64,000 nt of DNA from Paralteromonas sediminis. GTDB taxonomy: Bacteria; Pseudomonadota; Gammaproteobacteria; Enterobacterales; Alteromonadaceae. Every line of letters starts with the position of its first letter. The stretch's first letter is position 1. The stretch covers positions 310,001 through 374,000 of the forward strand of contig NZ_RPOK01000004.1 in the NCBI RefSeq assembly GCF_003820355.1, written 5' to 3'. A program made the position numbers and the translations under genes. Below are positions 16,038 through 25,386 of the stretch, in pieces. The notes beneath the pieces are model-generated. The model worked only from the letters and a program-made list of their open reading frames with translations, was not told the DNA's origin and searched no databases.

Positions 16038-17828
16038 TTAGCGCTTGGTTAATGTTTCCAGAATGTTTTTTGCGTGCTCGTTTTCGGGGTTCAATGCAAT
16101 AGAGCGTTGGTAGTTTTCTATCGCCAACTCAACATTACCCTTTTCTTTGTAGGCTTCAGCCAGACTGTCAAAGGCATTGCCATCCTCCGGATAGAGCTTC
16201 GTATAAACGGTAAATAAGGTAATTGCGGTGTCAACTTCACCCTCATTTAATGCGTTGTAACCTTCTTGATTAATCGTCCTGGCACTCAGCAAATGAGACT
16301 GTGGATGGCTTGTTTTCCATTGTTTGTAGGCAGCATAGGTTTCCTCTACATTATCCCCTTTTGCCACTTCAGCAGGTAGCTTTTGGTCTTTGTCTAACTT
16401 GAGCATGGCATAGCTCAACAATTCTGTGCCCTCACGTGTATAGGTAATGTACTGCTTGCCATCTGCAGGATTCATCTGTAACGAGAAATGATTGATAAAA
16501 TCGTCCATAGCAAACTTTCCTTGTTTAAGAGGGTACATTTCCGCAGAAAAAAAGCGGCTAATCATTTGCAAACCTTTATCCTTGAATCGGATTTCAACGA
16601 CATCGTTGAACGGCGCCAGATATCGACCCGTCAACGCCTTAATTTGACTGCTGGAAAATGCCTTCTCTTGACCCTCTATTTGCGCTGACCACCCCATCTG
16701 TGCAATTACACTATCTCTGACTTTATTAATGACAGGAATGCGGGAAGGGTTTGGGCCATTGCCGAATATCATAATGCCTTTTCCGCCTTTCATAGTGCCC
16801 ATGACATGTCCTCCCGTTCCGGTATTGGAGCCACCATGAGAGAACCACTCTACGTTGCCATACCCCTCATAGCGCATCCACCCAAGGCTCCATCCGCCGA
16901 CGCCTTCTAATGTTTCCAGCATAGTCACCTTTTCCGCCACTGCCTGCGATATGACCTTTGTTTTTTCACCGGCCAGTGCGCGCTGCATTTCAATGACAAA
17001 TTTAGCCATATCAGAGGGTGTACTCCACATACCAGAAGGCGCGATTTGGGGACAAATAGGAATGCCCGTTTTAATCACAGACTGCGTGTGATCATGCACT
17101 TTGGCAACATTAGTTAGGAACCCTTCATCACCATGTTGGTAAAACGTAGTATGTTTCATCCCCAATGGCTCAAAGAGCATGCTGGCTGCTAATTCGGCTA
17201 AGCTCTGGCCCATGAGATCTTCGATTGCCACTTGAGCGATTACGTAACCACCACCGCTATAAGACCAGTTTGAGCCTGGTGTGAATGTTACAGAAATAGG
17301 TTTGTCATAGCGGGGCAACTGACCGTTTAAACTCTCGATCAGGGTAGGAATATCGTCGCCCTGATAGAAGTCAGCAAATCCGTGTTGCGTGGTGCCAGCG
17401 GTATGACTGAGCAAGTGTCGAAGCGTAATTGGCGTAGTAGCAGTATAAGGCGATGTTGGCAGGCTCCAGCGCTTTAGGTAGTTTGATACTGGGGCATCTA
17501 GGTCCAACTTACCCTTTGCTGCTAGCATAACTGCCAAAGTCCCGACGATGCCTTTGGTAATGGAAGCGGTGGAAAATGCGGTGTTCTCGTCGATATACTC
17601 TTCGCTACCAAATGCTTTTTCGCCTAACTGTTTCTGAAAGACAACTTGGTAGTCATCGACTACAACAAAACTCAAACCGGTTAACTTGTGCTCTTCTAAC
17701 AAACTTTGGTAAGAGACTAACGAACCATCCTCCAGTAGTACTTTTTCCAAAGGGTGCTCTGTGACTGCGTATGAGCTCACACTTATACACAAAAAGAGTG
17801 CAGCAGTTTTGAAACTTAAACGTACCAT
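16038..17828 (-). CDS. Beta-lactamase-family serine hydrolase with C-terminal TPR domain, exported
   Basis: 596 residues with a signal peptide (FKTAALFLCISVSSYAV). Residues about 35-370 match the class C beta-lactamase/penicillin-binding fold: SITK with Ser89 and Lys92, and Tyr190 in YSGGGY; the third motif is probably HSGG-like GGSNTGTGGH. Residues about 510-590 hold at least two TPR units (GNAFDSLAEAYKEKGNVELAIENYQRSIALNPE). Such enzymes act as esterases, D-peptidases or amidases rather than true lactamases. It is divergent from the LytS kinase with a direct repeat between, hinting at regulation by that system. The TPR tail could bind a partner or peptide. Confidence 0.85.
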   Translation of the reverse strand: MVRLSFKTAALFLCISVSSYAVTEHPLEKVLLEDGSLVSYQSLLEEHKLTGLSFVVVDDYQVVFQKQLGEKAFGSEEYIDENTAFSTASITKGIVGTLAVMLAAKGKLDLDAPVSNYLKRWSLPTSPYTATTPITLRHLLSHTAGTTQHGFADFYQGDDIPTLIESLNGQLPRYDKPISVTFTPGSNWSYSGGGYVIAQVAIEDLMGQSLAELAASMLFEPLGMKHTTFYQHGDEGFLTNVAKVHDHTQSVIKTGIPICPQIAPSGMWSTPSDMAKFVIEMQRALAGEKTKVISQAVAEKVTMLETLEGVGGWSLGWMRYEGYGNVEWFSHGGSNTGTGGHVMGTMKGGKGIMIFGNGPNPSRIPVINKVRDSVIAQMGWSAQIEGQEKAFSSSQIKALTGRYLAPFNDVVEIRFKDKGLQMISRFFSAEMYPLKQGKFAMDDFINHFSLQMNPADGKQYITYTREGTELLSYAMLKLDKDQKLPAEVAKGDNVEETYAAYKQWKTSHPQSHLLSARTINQEGYNALNEGEVDTAITLFTVYTKLYPEDGNAFDSLAEAYKEKGNVELAIENYQRSIALNPENEHAKNILETLTKR

Positions 17829-17898
17829 TTTCGTTCTCCATCTATCAGGTGAACAAAAAGACTAGCCGGATTACCAGTGGTTTAACTGTATAAATACC

Positions 17899-17930
17899 TC
17901 AACTGCTCATCCTCTTCGTCAACTGCTCAT
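17899..17930. promoter_or_regulatory. 12-bp perfect direct repeat, candidate LytTR response-regulator site
   Basis: TCAACTGCTCAT occurs at 17899-17910 and again at 17919-17930, a period of exactly 20 bp (two helical turns). LytTR-type regulators are known to bind imperfect direct repeats with about this period. It lies between the serine hydrolase (minus) and the LytS/LytTR pair (plus), so it could serve either. Binding is inferred. Confidence 0.5.
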
Positions 17931-17984
17931 TTTTAATAGCGCTAGCTGCTATGATGGTGTTCGGCTCAAATACAGGTAAATTTA

Positions 17985-19700
17985 ATGCGCCTTGTAAAAT
18001 ACTGTTGGCTTATCTTGCTGCTCTTCAGTCAGATGGGGCTCAGCGAGACTATCGTAGTCGAAGAGCGCACTATGACTTCACACTTTTTCTATATGCCTAA
18101 TAACGGCGAAAACAGGCAATCAGTGCCCTCTTACAAAGAAAGGATGCAAAAACGCGCATTTCCGGGACTTCCCTTGCAAGAGAGAAACTTATGGATCTTC
18201 GTTGAATTTGACTTTCCTGAAGATAAAGCCAATTTGCAGTCTTTATTTGTTGCAGCGTTAGGCTCTTACCATGCATGGTGGGACGGCGAATTTATTGGTA
18301 GTAATGGTGTGCCCGGAAACTCAAAGAAGACAGAAGTTGCGGGGAACATAGAGTCACGACTGGCCATTCCAGTGCATCTTTCGGGCAAAGGTAAACATAC
18401 CTTACTGCTACAATTTTCCGCGCATCACAACCAACCTGAACAAGACTTTGGCATGTTCTGGGCATTTATTTTTGATCAAAACGATCAGGCTCCATCTTCA
18501 GTAGGCGATCACTTCTTACCGATTCTGATGTGTGGTGGACTCCTATTACTGAGCTGTTATTGTCTAATACATTTTGTGTTATCTGAAAAACAAAGCAGCT
18601 ATTTGGTGTTCAGTTTGCTCAGCCTGACGATCGTTGCTTTGTTTATGACTGAATCCTGGCGGGGGTTGTGGGGGTACGCCTATCACTGGCATATCCCCAG
18701 ACTGCAGCTGGTATTACTCCTGACGTTCGTCGTTGCCCTATTACTGGTAGTATTCACGCTAAAACTGTTCAAGTTTCGCGTTCCTGAGATACTGGCTTGG
18801 CTAACCCTTGCGTTAATTTTGCAAATCTCATTGTTGTTTTTGTTTACTGGATATGACGCCACCAGTCTGCAGATATTTCTGGTCTCCATTGGCGTATCTA
18901 TGGCCATAAGTATTAGAGCAATTTACTTAACTCAACCTTATGCCAAGAGTATGCTGGCCGGACTAATACTGGTTGTATCACCGGTATTAATTAATCCCCA
19001 TTTTTACATGGAACAATACTTCTTTGTATCCTTTAGCGTGTTTGTGTGCTTAATGTTGTACATATTAAGCCAGTCTATGGTTAACCAGCAGAGGCAACTT
19101 TTGCAGACACAATTGACAGCAAGCAGGTTAGAGCTTGAATTAGTGAAACGACAAGTGCAGCCTCATTTCATACTGAATACACTTACCGCCGTTGAAGAAT
19201 GGATTGAAGAGTCACCCAAAACGGCAATACAGTTCGTTCAAGCACTAGCAGAAGAGTTTAGGAATATCTTTACATTTGCTAAAGAAAAACGAATCTCTCT
19301 AGCTCAAGAAGTGTCACTTTGCCGCGCACATCTAAAAGTCTTGGAATATCGTTCGAAAGGTACATACAGACTGATGCTCACCACGCCATCAGAGTCGATC
19401 ATGATACCACCTGGTGTGCTACTCACTCTGCTGGAAAATGCCCTGACCCACAATCGTTATGGCAACAATACTGTAGAATTTGACTGTGAAATTGAGTTGA
19501 CGGAAAAAGTGGTCTCTTTGCAATTTCGGTCACCTATCATTCACCCCTCTCCATCAAATGCTTTAAATACCGGACTAGGTTTGCAATATATGACAGCCAG
19601 AATGAACGAAAGCTTTGGGTCTGGCTGGCAACACAGTGCACAATCTACAGGCGAGTATTGGGTGTGCAATTTGCACTTTCCATTAACCTTCGAGGATTGA
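17985..19700 (+). CDS. LytS/YehU-type sensor histidine kinase with 7TMR-like sensor
   Basis: 571 residues. Signal/first helix (MRLVKYCWLILLLFSQMGLS), a periplasmic beta-rich domain to about 170 similar to 7TMR-DISM extracellular domains, then about seven transmembrane helices (178-370). The cytoplasmic part is the His_kinase type found in LytS: QPHFILNTL with phospho-acceptor His394, followed by an ATPase with N-box LLENALTHN and GLGLQYM. The ATG at 17985 lacks a strong ribosome site. Six bases after its stop the LytTR regulator gene begins, so the two are a two-component pair. The signal is unknown; the sensor class binds small ligands such as carbohydrates. Confidence 0.9.
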   Translation: MRLVKYCWLILLLFSQMGLSETIVVEERTMTSHFFYMPNNGENRQSVPSYKERMQKRAFPGLPLQERNLWIFVEFDFPEDKANLQSLFVAALGSYHAWWDGEFIGSNGVPGNSKKTEVAGNIESRLAIPVHLSGKGKHTLLLQFSAHHNQPEQDFGMFWAFIFDQNDQAPSSVGDHFLPILMCGGLLLLSCYCLIHFVLSEKQSSYLVFSLLSLTIVALFMTESWRGLWGYAYHWHIPRLQLVLLLTFVVALLLVVFTLKLFKFRVPEILAWLTLALILQISLLFLFTGYDATSLQIFLVSIGVSMAISIRAIYLTQPYAKSMLAGLILVVSPVLINPHFYMEQYFFVSFSVFVCLMLYILSQSMVNQQRQLLQTQLTASRLELELVKRQVQPHFILNTLTAVEEWIEESPKTAIQFVQALAEEFRNIFTFAKEKRISLAQEVSLCRAHLKVLEYRSKGTYRLMLTTPSESIMIPPGVLLTLLENALTHNRYGNNTVEFDCEIELTEKVVSLQFRSPIIHPSPSNALNTGLGLQYMTARMNESFGSGWQHSAQSTGEYWVCNLHFPLTFED

Positions 19701-19706
19701 GTAAAC

Positions 19707-20408
19707 ATGAAGGTCTTAATGATTGAAGATGAATTCATGGTCGCAAAGCGTCTTCGAAGATTCATTGAATCGGCAATAGGAAAGGAGTTGCAACAGTTAA
19801 CACACCTGGACAATTTGGATGATGCTCAGGCATTTGTGTCGGACAATTCAATCGACGTGTTGTTTCTTGACCTGAACTTACATGGCAATGATGGTTTCTT
19901 GTTGTTGCAAGAGCAATTGAGTAAGAGCTTTCACACTATTGTCGTCTCAGCCAATACCGACAGAGCTATTGAGGCCTTCGAGTTTGGCGTACTCGATTTT
20001 ATTGGAAAGCCTTTCACACAAGAGCGCATTAACCAAGCTGTTGCTAGGCTTACTGAGCAAAATCCTAACGCGCAATGCAAATTTCTTAGCTATAAAAAAT
20101 TAGGCCAGATTCAGTTATTACCCGTTGAGGATGTGCTTTACCTAAGAGCTTCTGGTCACTACTGCGATGTGATCACACGATGCGGTGAAACCGTGGTACA
20201 TGACAAAAACATAGACAGGCTTCTGACACTATTAGGCACGAATTTTGTAAGAATTCACCGCTCCTACGCGGTTAGACTTGACGCGATTGCATCAATCTGC
20301 GCAGCAGAAGGAAGCAAGTACTCACTACAACTAAAAGACTCAACTGAGCTACCTATTGGACGCACTCGTGTGAAAAAACTAAAGGCACAGATAGGCGTTC
20401 AATGCTGA
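19707..20408 (+). CDS. LytTR-family response regulator
   Basis: 233 residues. A receiver domain occupies 1-120 with acidic pair near E7/D8, phospho-acceptor Asp55 (DVLFLDLNLHG) and the conserved Lys in IGKPF. The LytTR DNA-binding domain spans about 125-228 (LLPVEDVLYLRASGHYCDV, then FVRIHRSYAVRLDAI and LPIGRTRVKKLK). It follows the kinase directly and is its cognate partner. Candidate binding sites are the direct repeats at 17899-17930 upstream of the kinase gene, which would give autoregulation and control of the divergent hydrolase. Confidence 0.93.
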   Translation: MKVLMIEDEFMVAKRLRRFIESAIGKELQQLTHLDNLDDAQAFVSDNSIDVLFLDLNLHGNDGFLLLQEQLSKSFHTIVVSANTDRAIEAFEFGVLDFIGKPFTQERINQAVARLTEQNPNAQCKFLSYKKLGQIQLLPVEDVLYLRASGHYCDVITRCGETVVHDKNIDRLLTLLGTNFVRIHRSYAVRLDAIASICAAEGSKYSLQLKDSTELPIGRTRVKKLKAQIGVQC

Positions 20409-20496
20409 ATCAACCATGTAAACTGAGAAAAGAATGCGCTATGTTCTTTACCAGACTCCACTGATCCCTTCGGGATACTAGCGCAAGGACCTATTG

Positions 20497-22515
20497 ATGT
20501 TGAATAAAGCATTACCGATTACCGTAGTTGCATTGTGTTTTTTAACTGTCTTAGCCGCCCTACCGCAAGCACAGGCGCAGGATTCATCAGGGCTGATACC
20601 TGAGGATTATTTTGATTTCATTTTTCCTGGAGATATTCAAATCTCACCCGACGGCAGCAAAGCGCTATTTGTGAAGACATGGGTAAACGAGGATGGTACA
20701 GGTCGCCACACCAGAATTTATCAAATAAGCGATCAGGATGAGGTGAGTGCATTCACTCAGGGTACATCAGACTCTTCACCAAAATGGTCCCCAGACGGCT
20801 CGTCAATTGCGTTTATTCGTCCTGTCGAAGATAACGCTCAGGTGTTCACTATGCCGGCCAATGGCGGAGAAGCCAAACAAGTTACCTATGTAGAAAACGG
20901 CATATCAGCGTTCCAATGGATGCCAAATGGAAATCAATTGCTGTTAACGCTGCGGGTTGACGCTGACGCGAAAAAGAAAGATGCCAACCAAGAAAAAGAA
21001 GCATCTGCACAACGTGCAGAGCCAGACATGGTTGTTGTGCAAAATGCTTTGTACCTTGCCAATGGCTCTGGGTATCTGAGTAACAAGCGCAGTCATTTAT
21101 TCCTGTTCGATATAGAGAGTAAAAAACTTGGGCAATTAACACACGGCGATGATTGGAACGTAAATGCTCCAAGAGTGTCACCGGATGGGACCAAGATATA
21201 CTTTCACGCCAATAAGACAGGCCTTGAATACGAAGGAAATAACAATAGCGATATCTTTCAGCTTGATATTGAAACAGAAGCCATTACATCACTTACCTCG
21301 CATGCGGGTGCACAGTTCAACGTTAACCCGGCTAAAGCAGGATCATCGTTAGTGTATTTGCACCGTGAAGATACCTATGCTCAAGCCGAATTGCTACTGA
21401 GGAAAAGCGACAGCACAACGGTCAACCTGACCGCTGAATTTGACCGGGACGCAGCGTTTTCTCACTGGTCGGCTGACGGAAAATCACTCTTCTTCACGAC
21501 CAATGACAAAGGCGCAAACCGCTTGTTTGTCACCGACATCGAAGACGTAAAAGTCAAAGCAGTGCTGCCTGACGATAAAACAATCAGACATCTCGCAGTG
21601 GCTGAGAATAAAGACGTGTTGCTATTTACCATGGAGAGCGCCACGTTGTTACCTGAGATATACAGACTGAACTTGAATGACAAAGCGTTGACACAATTGA
21701 CAACGTTTAACACCGCACTTTTGAACAAAAAGGCCTTATCGCCTGCTGATGATGAATGGTTTACCAATAATGAAGGCATGCATGTGCACGGTTTCATACA
21801 CAAACCTATCGGGTTCACAAACGATGCATCCTACCCCTTAATTCTCAACATAAAGGGTGGTCCAGGAGGCATGTGGGGTCACCAGTGGTTCCATGAAAAT
21901 CAGATGTATGCGGCAAAGGGTTATGCCGTTGCCTATGTCAATTATCGTGGCAGCAGTGGCTATGGATTAGCCCATAGCCAGGCTGTTCGCCTAGATTATG
22001 GCGGCGCTGACTATCAGGACAATATACAGTTTCTGGAACACATATTGGCGCAACACCCTTGGGTTGACCAAAAGCGCCTGTATGTTACAGGTGGCAGCCA
22101 CGGTGGTTTTTTGACTAACTGGATCACCACAAAAACCGATCGTTTCAAAGCAGCAGTTACCCAACGCAGCGTGAGTTCGTGGATTTCAGAAGCAGGCACG
22201 CAGGAGTTTACCCCTTATCAGATGACCAAGGAGTTTGGTGGGAACCTGTGGACCAACTTTGATTATTATTGGAATCGGTCTCCACTTAAGTATGCAAATA
22301 ATGTCACCACACCTACCCTTATTATTCACAGCGACCAAGATATGATCACGCCAATTGGTCAAGGCCAGGAATGGTTCTATGCATTAAAAGCCAATAACGT
22401 GCCAGTAGAAATGGTTATTTTTAAGGGAGAAACCCATTCACTCTCCCGTTCTGGTACCCCAGTCAGTCTTGTAGAACGATTGCGACGCATCATAAATTGG
22501 TTCGATCGCCATTAA
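20497..22515 (+). CDS. S9 family prolyl-oligopeptidase-like peptidase, exported
   Basis: From the ATG at 20497 (AAGGA upstream), 672 residues with signal peptide (VVALCFLTVLAALPQAQA). Residues about 30-400 form a TolB/PD40-type beta-propeller (ISPDGSKALFVKTW, SPKWSPDGSSIAF, RVSPDGTKIYFHA). The C-terminal alpha/beta hydrolase has GGSHGGF with Ser534, an Asp in HSDQDMITP and a His in GETHSLSR: a complete triad of the acylaminoacyl-peptidase/dipeptidyl-peptidase group. It should act on short peptides in the periplasm. It follows the LytTR regulator by 88 bases and ends in a strong terminator. Confidence 0.92.
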   Translation: MLNKALPITVVALCFLTVLAALPQAQAQDSSGLIPEDYFDFIFPGDIQISPDGSKALFVKTWVNEDGTGRHTRIYQISDQDEVSAFTQGTSDSSPKWSPDGSSIAFIRPVEDNAQVFTMPANGGEAKQVTYVENGISAFQWMPNGNQLLLTLRVDADAKKKDANQEKEASAQRAEPDMVVVQNALYLANGSGYLSNKRSHLFLFDIESKKLGQLTHGDDWNVNAPRVSPDGTKIYFHANKTGLEYEGNNNSDIFQLDIETEAITSLTSHAGAQFNVNPAKAGSSLVYLHREDTYAQAELLLRKSDSTTVNLTAEFDRDAAFSHWSADGKSLFFTTNDKGANRLFVTDIEDVKVKAVLPDDKTIRHLAVAENKDVLLFTMESATLLPEIYRLNLNDKALTQLTTFNTALLNKKALSPADDEWFTNNEGMHVHGFIHKPIGFTNDASYPLILNIKGGPGGMWGHQWFHENQMYAAKGYAVAYVNYRGSSGYGLAHSQAVRLDYGGADYQDNIQFLEHILAQHPWVDQKRLYVTGGSHGGFLTNWITTKTDRFKAAVTQRSVSSWISEAGTQEFTPYQMTKEFGGNLWTNFDYYWNRSPLKYANNVTTPTLIIHSDQDMITPIGQGQEWFYALKANNVPVEMVIFKGETHSLSRSGTPVSLVERLRRIINWFDRH

Positions 22516-22535
22516 GTCACCATTAACAGGTTATT

Positions 22536-22582
22536 GGCTAACAAATACCTTACTCCAATGCGAGGTATCTGTTAGCCTTTTT
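22536..22582 (+). terminator. Intrinsic terminator after the S9 peptidase
   Basis: A 15-base arm GGCTAACAAATACCT (22536-22550) pairs with AGGTATCTGTTAGCC (22563-22577) with one mismatch, followed by TTTTT at 22578-22582. Confidence 0.9.
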
Positions 22583-22613
22583 ATTCAGTCAGAAAACACC
22601 AAGAGAAAATGCT

Positions 22614-23951
22614 ATGAAGAATAAATGGCTCGTAACCGCAGTTTCACTCATTTTTTGTTCTGCAGGCTTGTCTGCTGATGAAGTCAGCACCGCTGTTTCC
22701 CGTGATTATGAGCAACATCTTCAAGCTCTATTTGTACACTTTCATCAAAACCCTGAGCTTTCTTTGGTTGAAAATAAAACAGCAGCCCGCCTCGCCCAGG
22801 AGCTAAGCGCTGTTGGCTTCACAGTGACTGAAAATGTTGGTGTCGACATTGATGGTTTACCTTCTACTGGGATAGTCGCTGTTATGAAAAATGGCGAAGG
22901 CCCAACCGTCATGATGCGCGCTGATATGGATGGTTTGCCTGTAGAAGAAAAGTCGGGGCTGTCCTACGCATCTACAGCCACGCAGATTTCGCCAATAACC
23001 GGGAACCAGGTACCTGTAATGCACGCGTGTGGCCATGATGTTCATGTCACGAGCCTTATAGGTACGGCACGTTATATGGCAGCCAATAAAGATAAGTGGT
23101 CGGGTACGCTGATGCTCATTGGTCAGCCCGCTGAAGAACGCATCATGGGTGCCAAGCAGATGATGGATGCAAAACTTTGGGACACTTTTGGTAAACCTGA
23201 CTATGCCCTCGCATTTCATGTCACTTCCAATGGTGAGCTTGGCTACGTCAATGTGCTAAATGGCTCACCGTATGCCGGTTCAGACAGCCTTGACCTGGTC
23301 ATTCACGGTATAGGCGCTCATGGTGCTAGCCCGCATGCGGGAAAAGACCCCATTGTGCTCGGTTCTCAAATTGTTTTAGCTTTACAAACTTTAGTATCAA
23401 GAGAGCTTAGCCCTCGTCAACCTGGCGTCGTTACGGTAGGTTCATTTCACAGCGGAACCAAACACAATATCATTTCCGACAAAGCCGTCTTGCAGTTAAC
23501 CGTCAGAAATACCAACCTTGAAACTAGGGAGATACTACTCAATGGCATTCAGCGCATTGCGGAGAATTTGGCTAGAGCAGCAGGCCTGCCCGAAGATAAA
23601 CTTCCAGAGATCAGTATTGTCGAAAGTACCCCCCCTACAGTAAATAACGATGAACTCGTTAATCGATTAAGACAAACCTGGCAGCAACAGATGGGCGAAG
23701 AACGGGTTGTCTCTGTGCCGCCAACAGGCATGGGCGCTGAGGATTTTCCCTATTTCACTAACGGCTACGACATACCTGCAGTTTATTGGAGTGTAGGTGG
23801 AACACCGACTGAAGAATGGCAATCAGCCATGGAAGGAAAAACCACTATACCTTCTCACCACAGTCCATTTTTTAAAGTCTCACCGGACAGTGTAAAAGTG
23901 GGTACTGAGTCTACCATTCATGCGCTGTTAGAACTTCTGAAGAAGCCATAA
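22614..23951 (+). CDS. M20 family amidohydrolase/peptidase, exported
   Basis: 445 residues with a signal peptide (WLVTAVSLIFCSAGLSA). HACGHD at 137-142 is the metal/cysteine motif of the M20D amidohydrolases (hippurate hydrolase, amino-acylase, IAA-amino acid hydrolase type). QPAEERIMGAK supplies the next catalytic/metal glutamates, GIGAHGASPHAGKDP the dimerisation-domain histidine, and GMGAEDFPYF a late motif. It hydrolyses an amide bond of N-acyl or N-aryl amino acids; the exported location is unusual but seen in other marine bacteria. It lies after the S9 peptidase, separated by that gene's terminator, so it has its own promoter. Confidence 0.9.
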   Translation: MKNKWLVTAVSLIFCSAGLSADEVSTAVSRDYEQHLQALFVHFHQNPELSLVENKTAARLAQELSAVGFTVTENVGVDIDGLPSTGIVAVMKNGEGPTVMMRADMDGLPVEEKSGLSYASTATQISPITGNQVPVMHACGHDVHVTSLIGTARYMAANKDKWSGTLMLIGQPAEERIMGAKQMMDAKLWDTFGKPDYALAFHVTSNGELGYVNVLNGSPYAGSDSLDLVIHGIGAHGASPHAGKDPIVLGSQIVLALQTLVSRELSPRQPGVVTVGSFHSGTKHNIISDKAVLQLTVRNTNLETREILLNGIQRIAENLARAAGLPEDKLPEISIVESTPPTVNNDELVNRLRQTWQQQMGEERVVSVPPTGMGAEDFPYFTNGYDIPAVYWSVGGTPTEEWQSAMEGKTTIPSHHSPFFKVSPDSVKVGTESTIHALLELLKKP

Positions 23952-24064
23952 AGAAAATTGCATACCACTAATGTCCTATAGCCATTTCGTCACATGTCTG
24001 TCTTACTATACTGACGAGCAAGCAGTTTATTGATTAGTCAACGACTTAAGATGGGAAGAGGATT

Positions 24065-25249
24065 ATGAGTGTAAATAGTGTTGTTGTATTAAGTGCCGTG
24101 CGTTCTGCAATTGGCACTTTTTCAGGTAGCCTCAAAGGCATTGAACCCTGTGAGTTGGCTGGACAAGTGTTAAAGCAAGGGATCAACGCGTCTGGCGTCG
24201 AGGCAGAAAAATACCAGTCTGTGATTGTCGGGAACACCATTCCTACTGAGTCCCGCTTCCCCTACGTGGCGCGCGTTGCATCGATACAGGCAGGTATGTC
24301 TATGGATTCCACAGCCATGGCACTAAATCGGCTATGTAGTTCAGGCCTTCAGGCGGTAGTAAGTTCGGCGCAGGGGATCATGCTTGGCGATCACGAACTC
24401 GCCATTGGCGGTGGCGTTGAAGTCATGTCACGCGGCGGCTACCTATCAACCGCAATGCGAGCCGGTGCCAGAATGGGCGACAGTACCATGACAGACATGA
24501 TGGTCGCTGCACTGACCGACCCATTTGGTGTCGGCCATATGGGCATAACGGCTGAAAACCTTGCTGCCAAATGGGATATCAGCCGGGAGGCACAAGACGC
24601 TTTTGCTGCTCAGTCTCACGCCAGAGCTCAAGCGGCTATCGAAGCAGGGTACTTTTCTGACCAGATTGTGCCCGTGGAACTGAAAAGCCGAAAAGGCGTC
24701 ACGGTATTTGACACAGATGAGCACGTTAAACCCGATACCACGGCAGAAAAGCTTGCTGGTATGCGCACCGCCTTCAAGAAAGATGGAACAGTAACGGCGG
24801 GCAACGCGTCTGGCATTAACGATGGTGCGTCATTTATAACCTTGGCCAGTGAACACTATGCCAACGCGCAGAACCTGTCGCCACTGGCGCGGATAGTTTC
24901 TTATGCGGTAGCGGGTGTTCCCAACGATGTAATGGGAGAAGGCCCAATTCCGGCGTCTAAAGCAGCACTTGCAAAAGCAGGTTTATCGATTGCGGATATG
25001 GACGTCGTAGAATCTAATGAAGCTTTTGCAGCACAAGCATTAACTGTGTCGAAAGGGCTTGACTTAGATCCAGCCAAAACTAACCCTAATGGCGGTGCCA
25101 TTGCTCTCGGTCACCCCATTGGTGCATCGGGCGCAGTGATTGCGACTAAAGCCATCCATGAGCTCAGACGAATCGGCGGAAAATACGCACTGGCCACAAT
25201 GTGTATTGGTGGCGGACAAGGTATTGCCGTGATATTTGAGCGCCTCTAG
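24065..25249 (+). CDS. Acetyl-CoA C-acetyltransferase (thiolase)
   Basis: 394 residues, the usual size for thiolase II. Catalytic Cys91 lies in NRLCSSGLQAV, His350 in GHPIGASGA and the second cysteine, Cys380, in CIGGGQG; SNEAFAAQAL is the other family block. The enzyme condenses or cleaves acetoacetyl-CoA and related beta-ketoacyl-CoA in the cytoplasm. Whether its job is degradative or the first step of polyhydroxybutyrate or mevalonate synthesis cannot be told: no reductase or synthase gene is adjacent. It is monocistronic, with a GC-rich hairpin after it. Confidence 0.93.
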   Translation: MSVNSVVVLSAVRSAIGTFSGSLKGIEPCELAGQVLKQGINASGVEAEKYQSVIVGNTIPTESRFPYVARVASIQAGMSMDSTAMALNRLCSSGLQAVVSSAQGIMLGDHELAIGGGVEVMSRGGYLSTAMRAGARMGDSTMTDMMVAALTDPFGVGHMGITAENLAAKWDISREAQDAFAAQSHARAQAAIEAGYFSDQIVPVELKSRKGVTVFDTDEHVKPDTTAEKLAGMRTAFKKDGTVTAGNASGINDGASFITLASEHYANAQNLSPLARIVSYAVAGVPNDVMGEGPIPASKAALAKAGLSIADMDVVESNEAFAAQALTVSKGLDLDPAKTNPNGGAIALGHPIGASGAVIATKAIHELRRIGGKYALATMCIGGGQGIAVIFERL

Positions 25250-25272
25250 ATAGTGTCTCAATAGCGCAACAT

Positions 25273-25311
25273 AACGCGCCGAGCGCAAGGCTCCGCGCGT
25301 TCTTCACTTTT
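25273..25311 (+). terminator. Intrinsic terminator after the thiolase
   Basis: AACGCGC (25273-25279) pairs with GCGCGTT (25295-25301), with an inner GAGC/GCTC stem, followed by a pyrimidine run with TTTT at 25308-25311. Confidence 0.7.
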
Positions 25312-25386
25312 ATTACACAAATCTACTTGCTGCGCGAATCTCAACAAGGTAACTTCCAATGACAGCGTTGTAATTCAAGGAAGTTT

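Noticed and set aside
20460-20480. ATCCC-TTC-GGGAT hairpin before the S9 peptidase
   Set aside because: Only five base pairs and no T-run; too short to call a terminator or operator.
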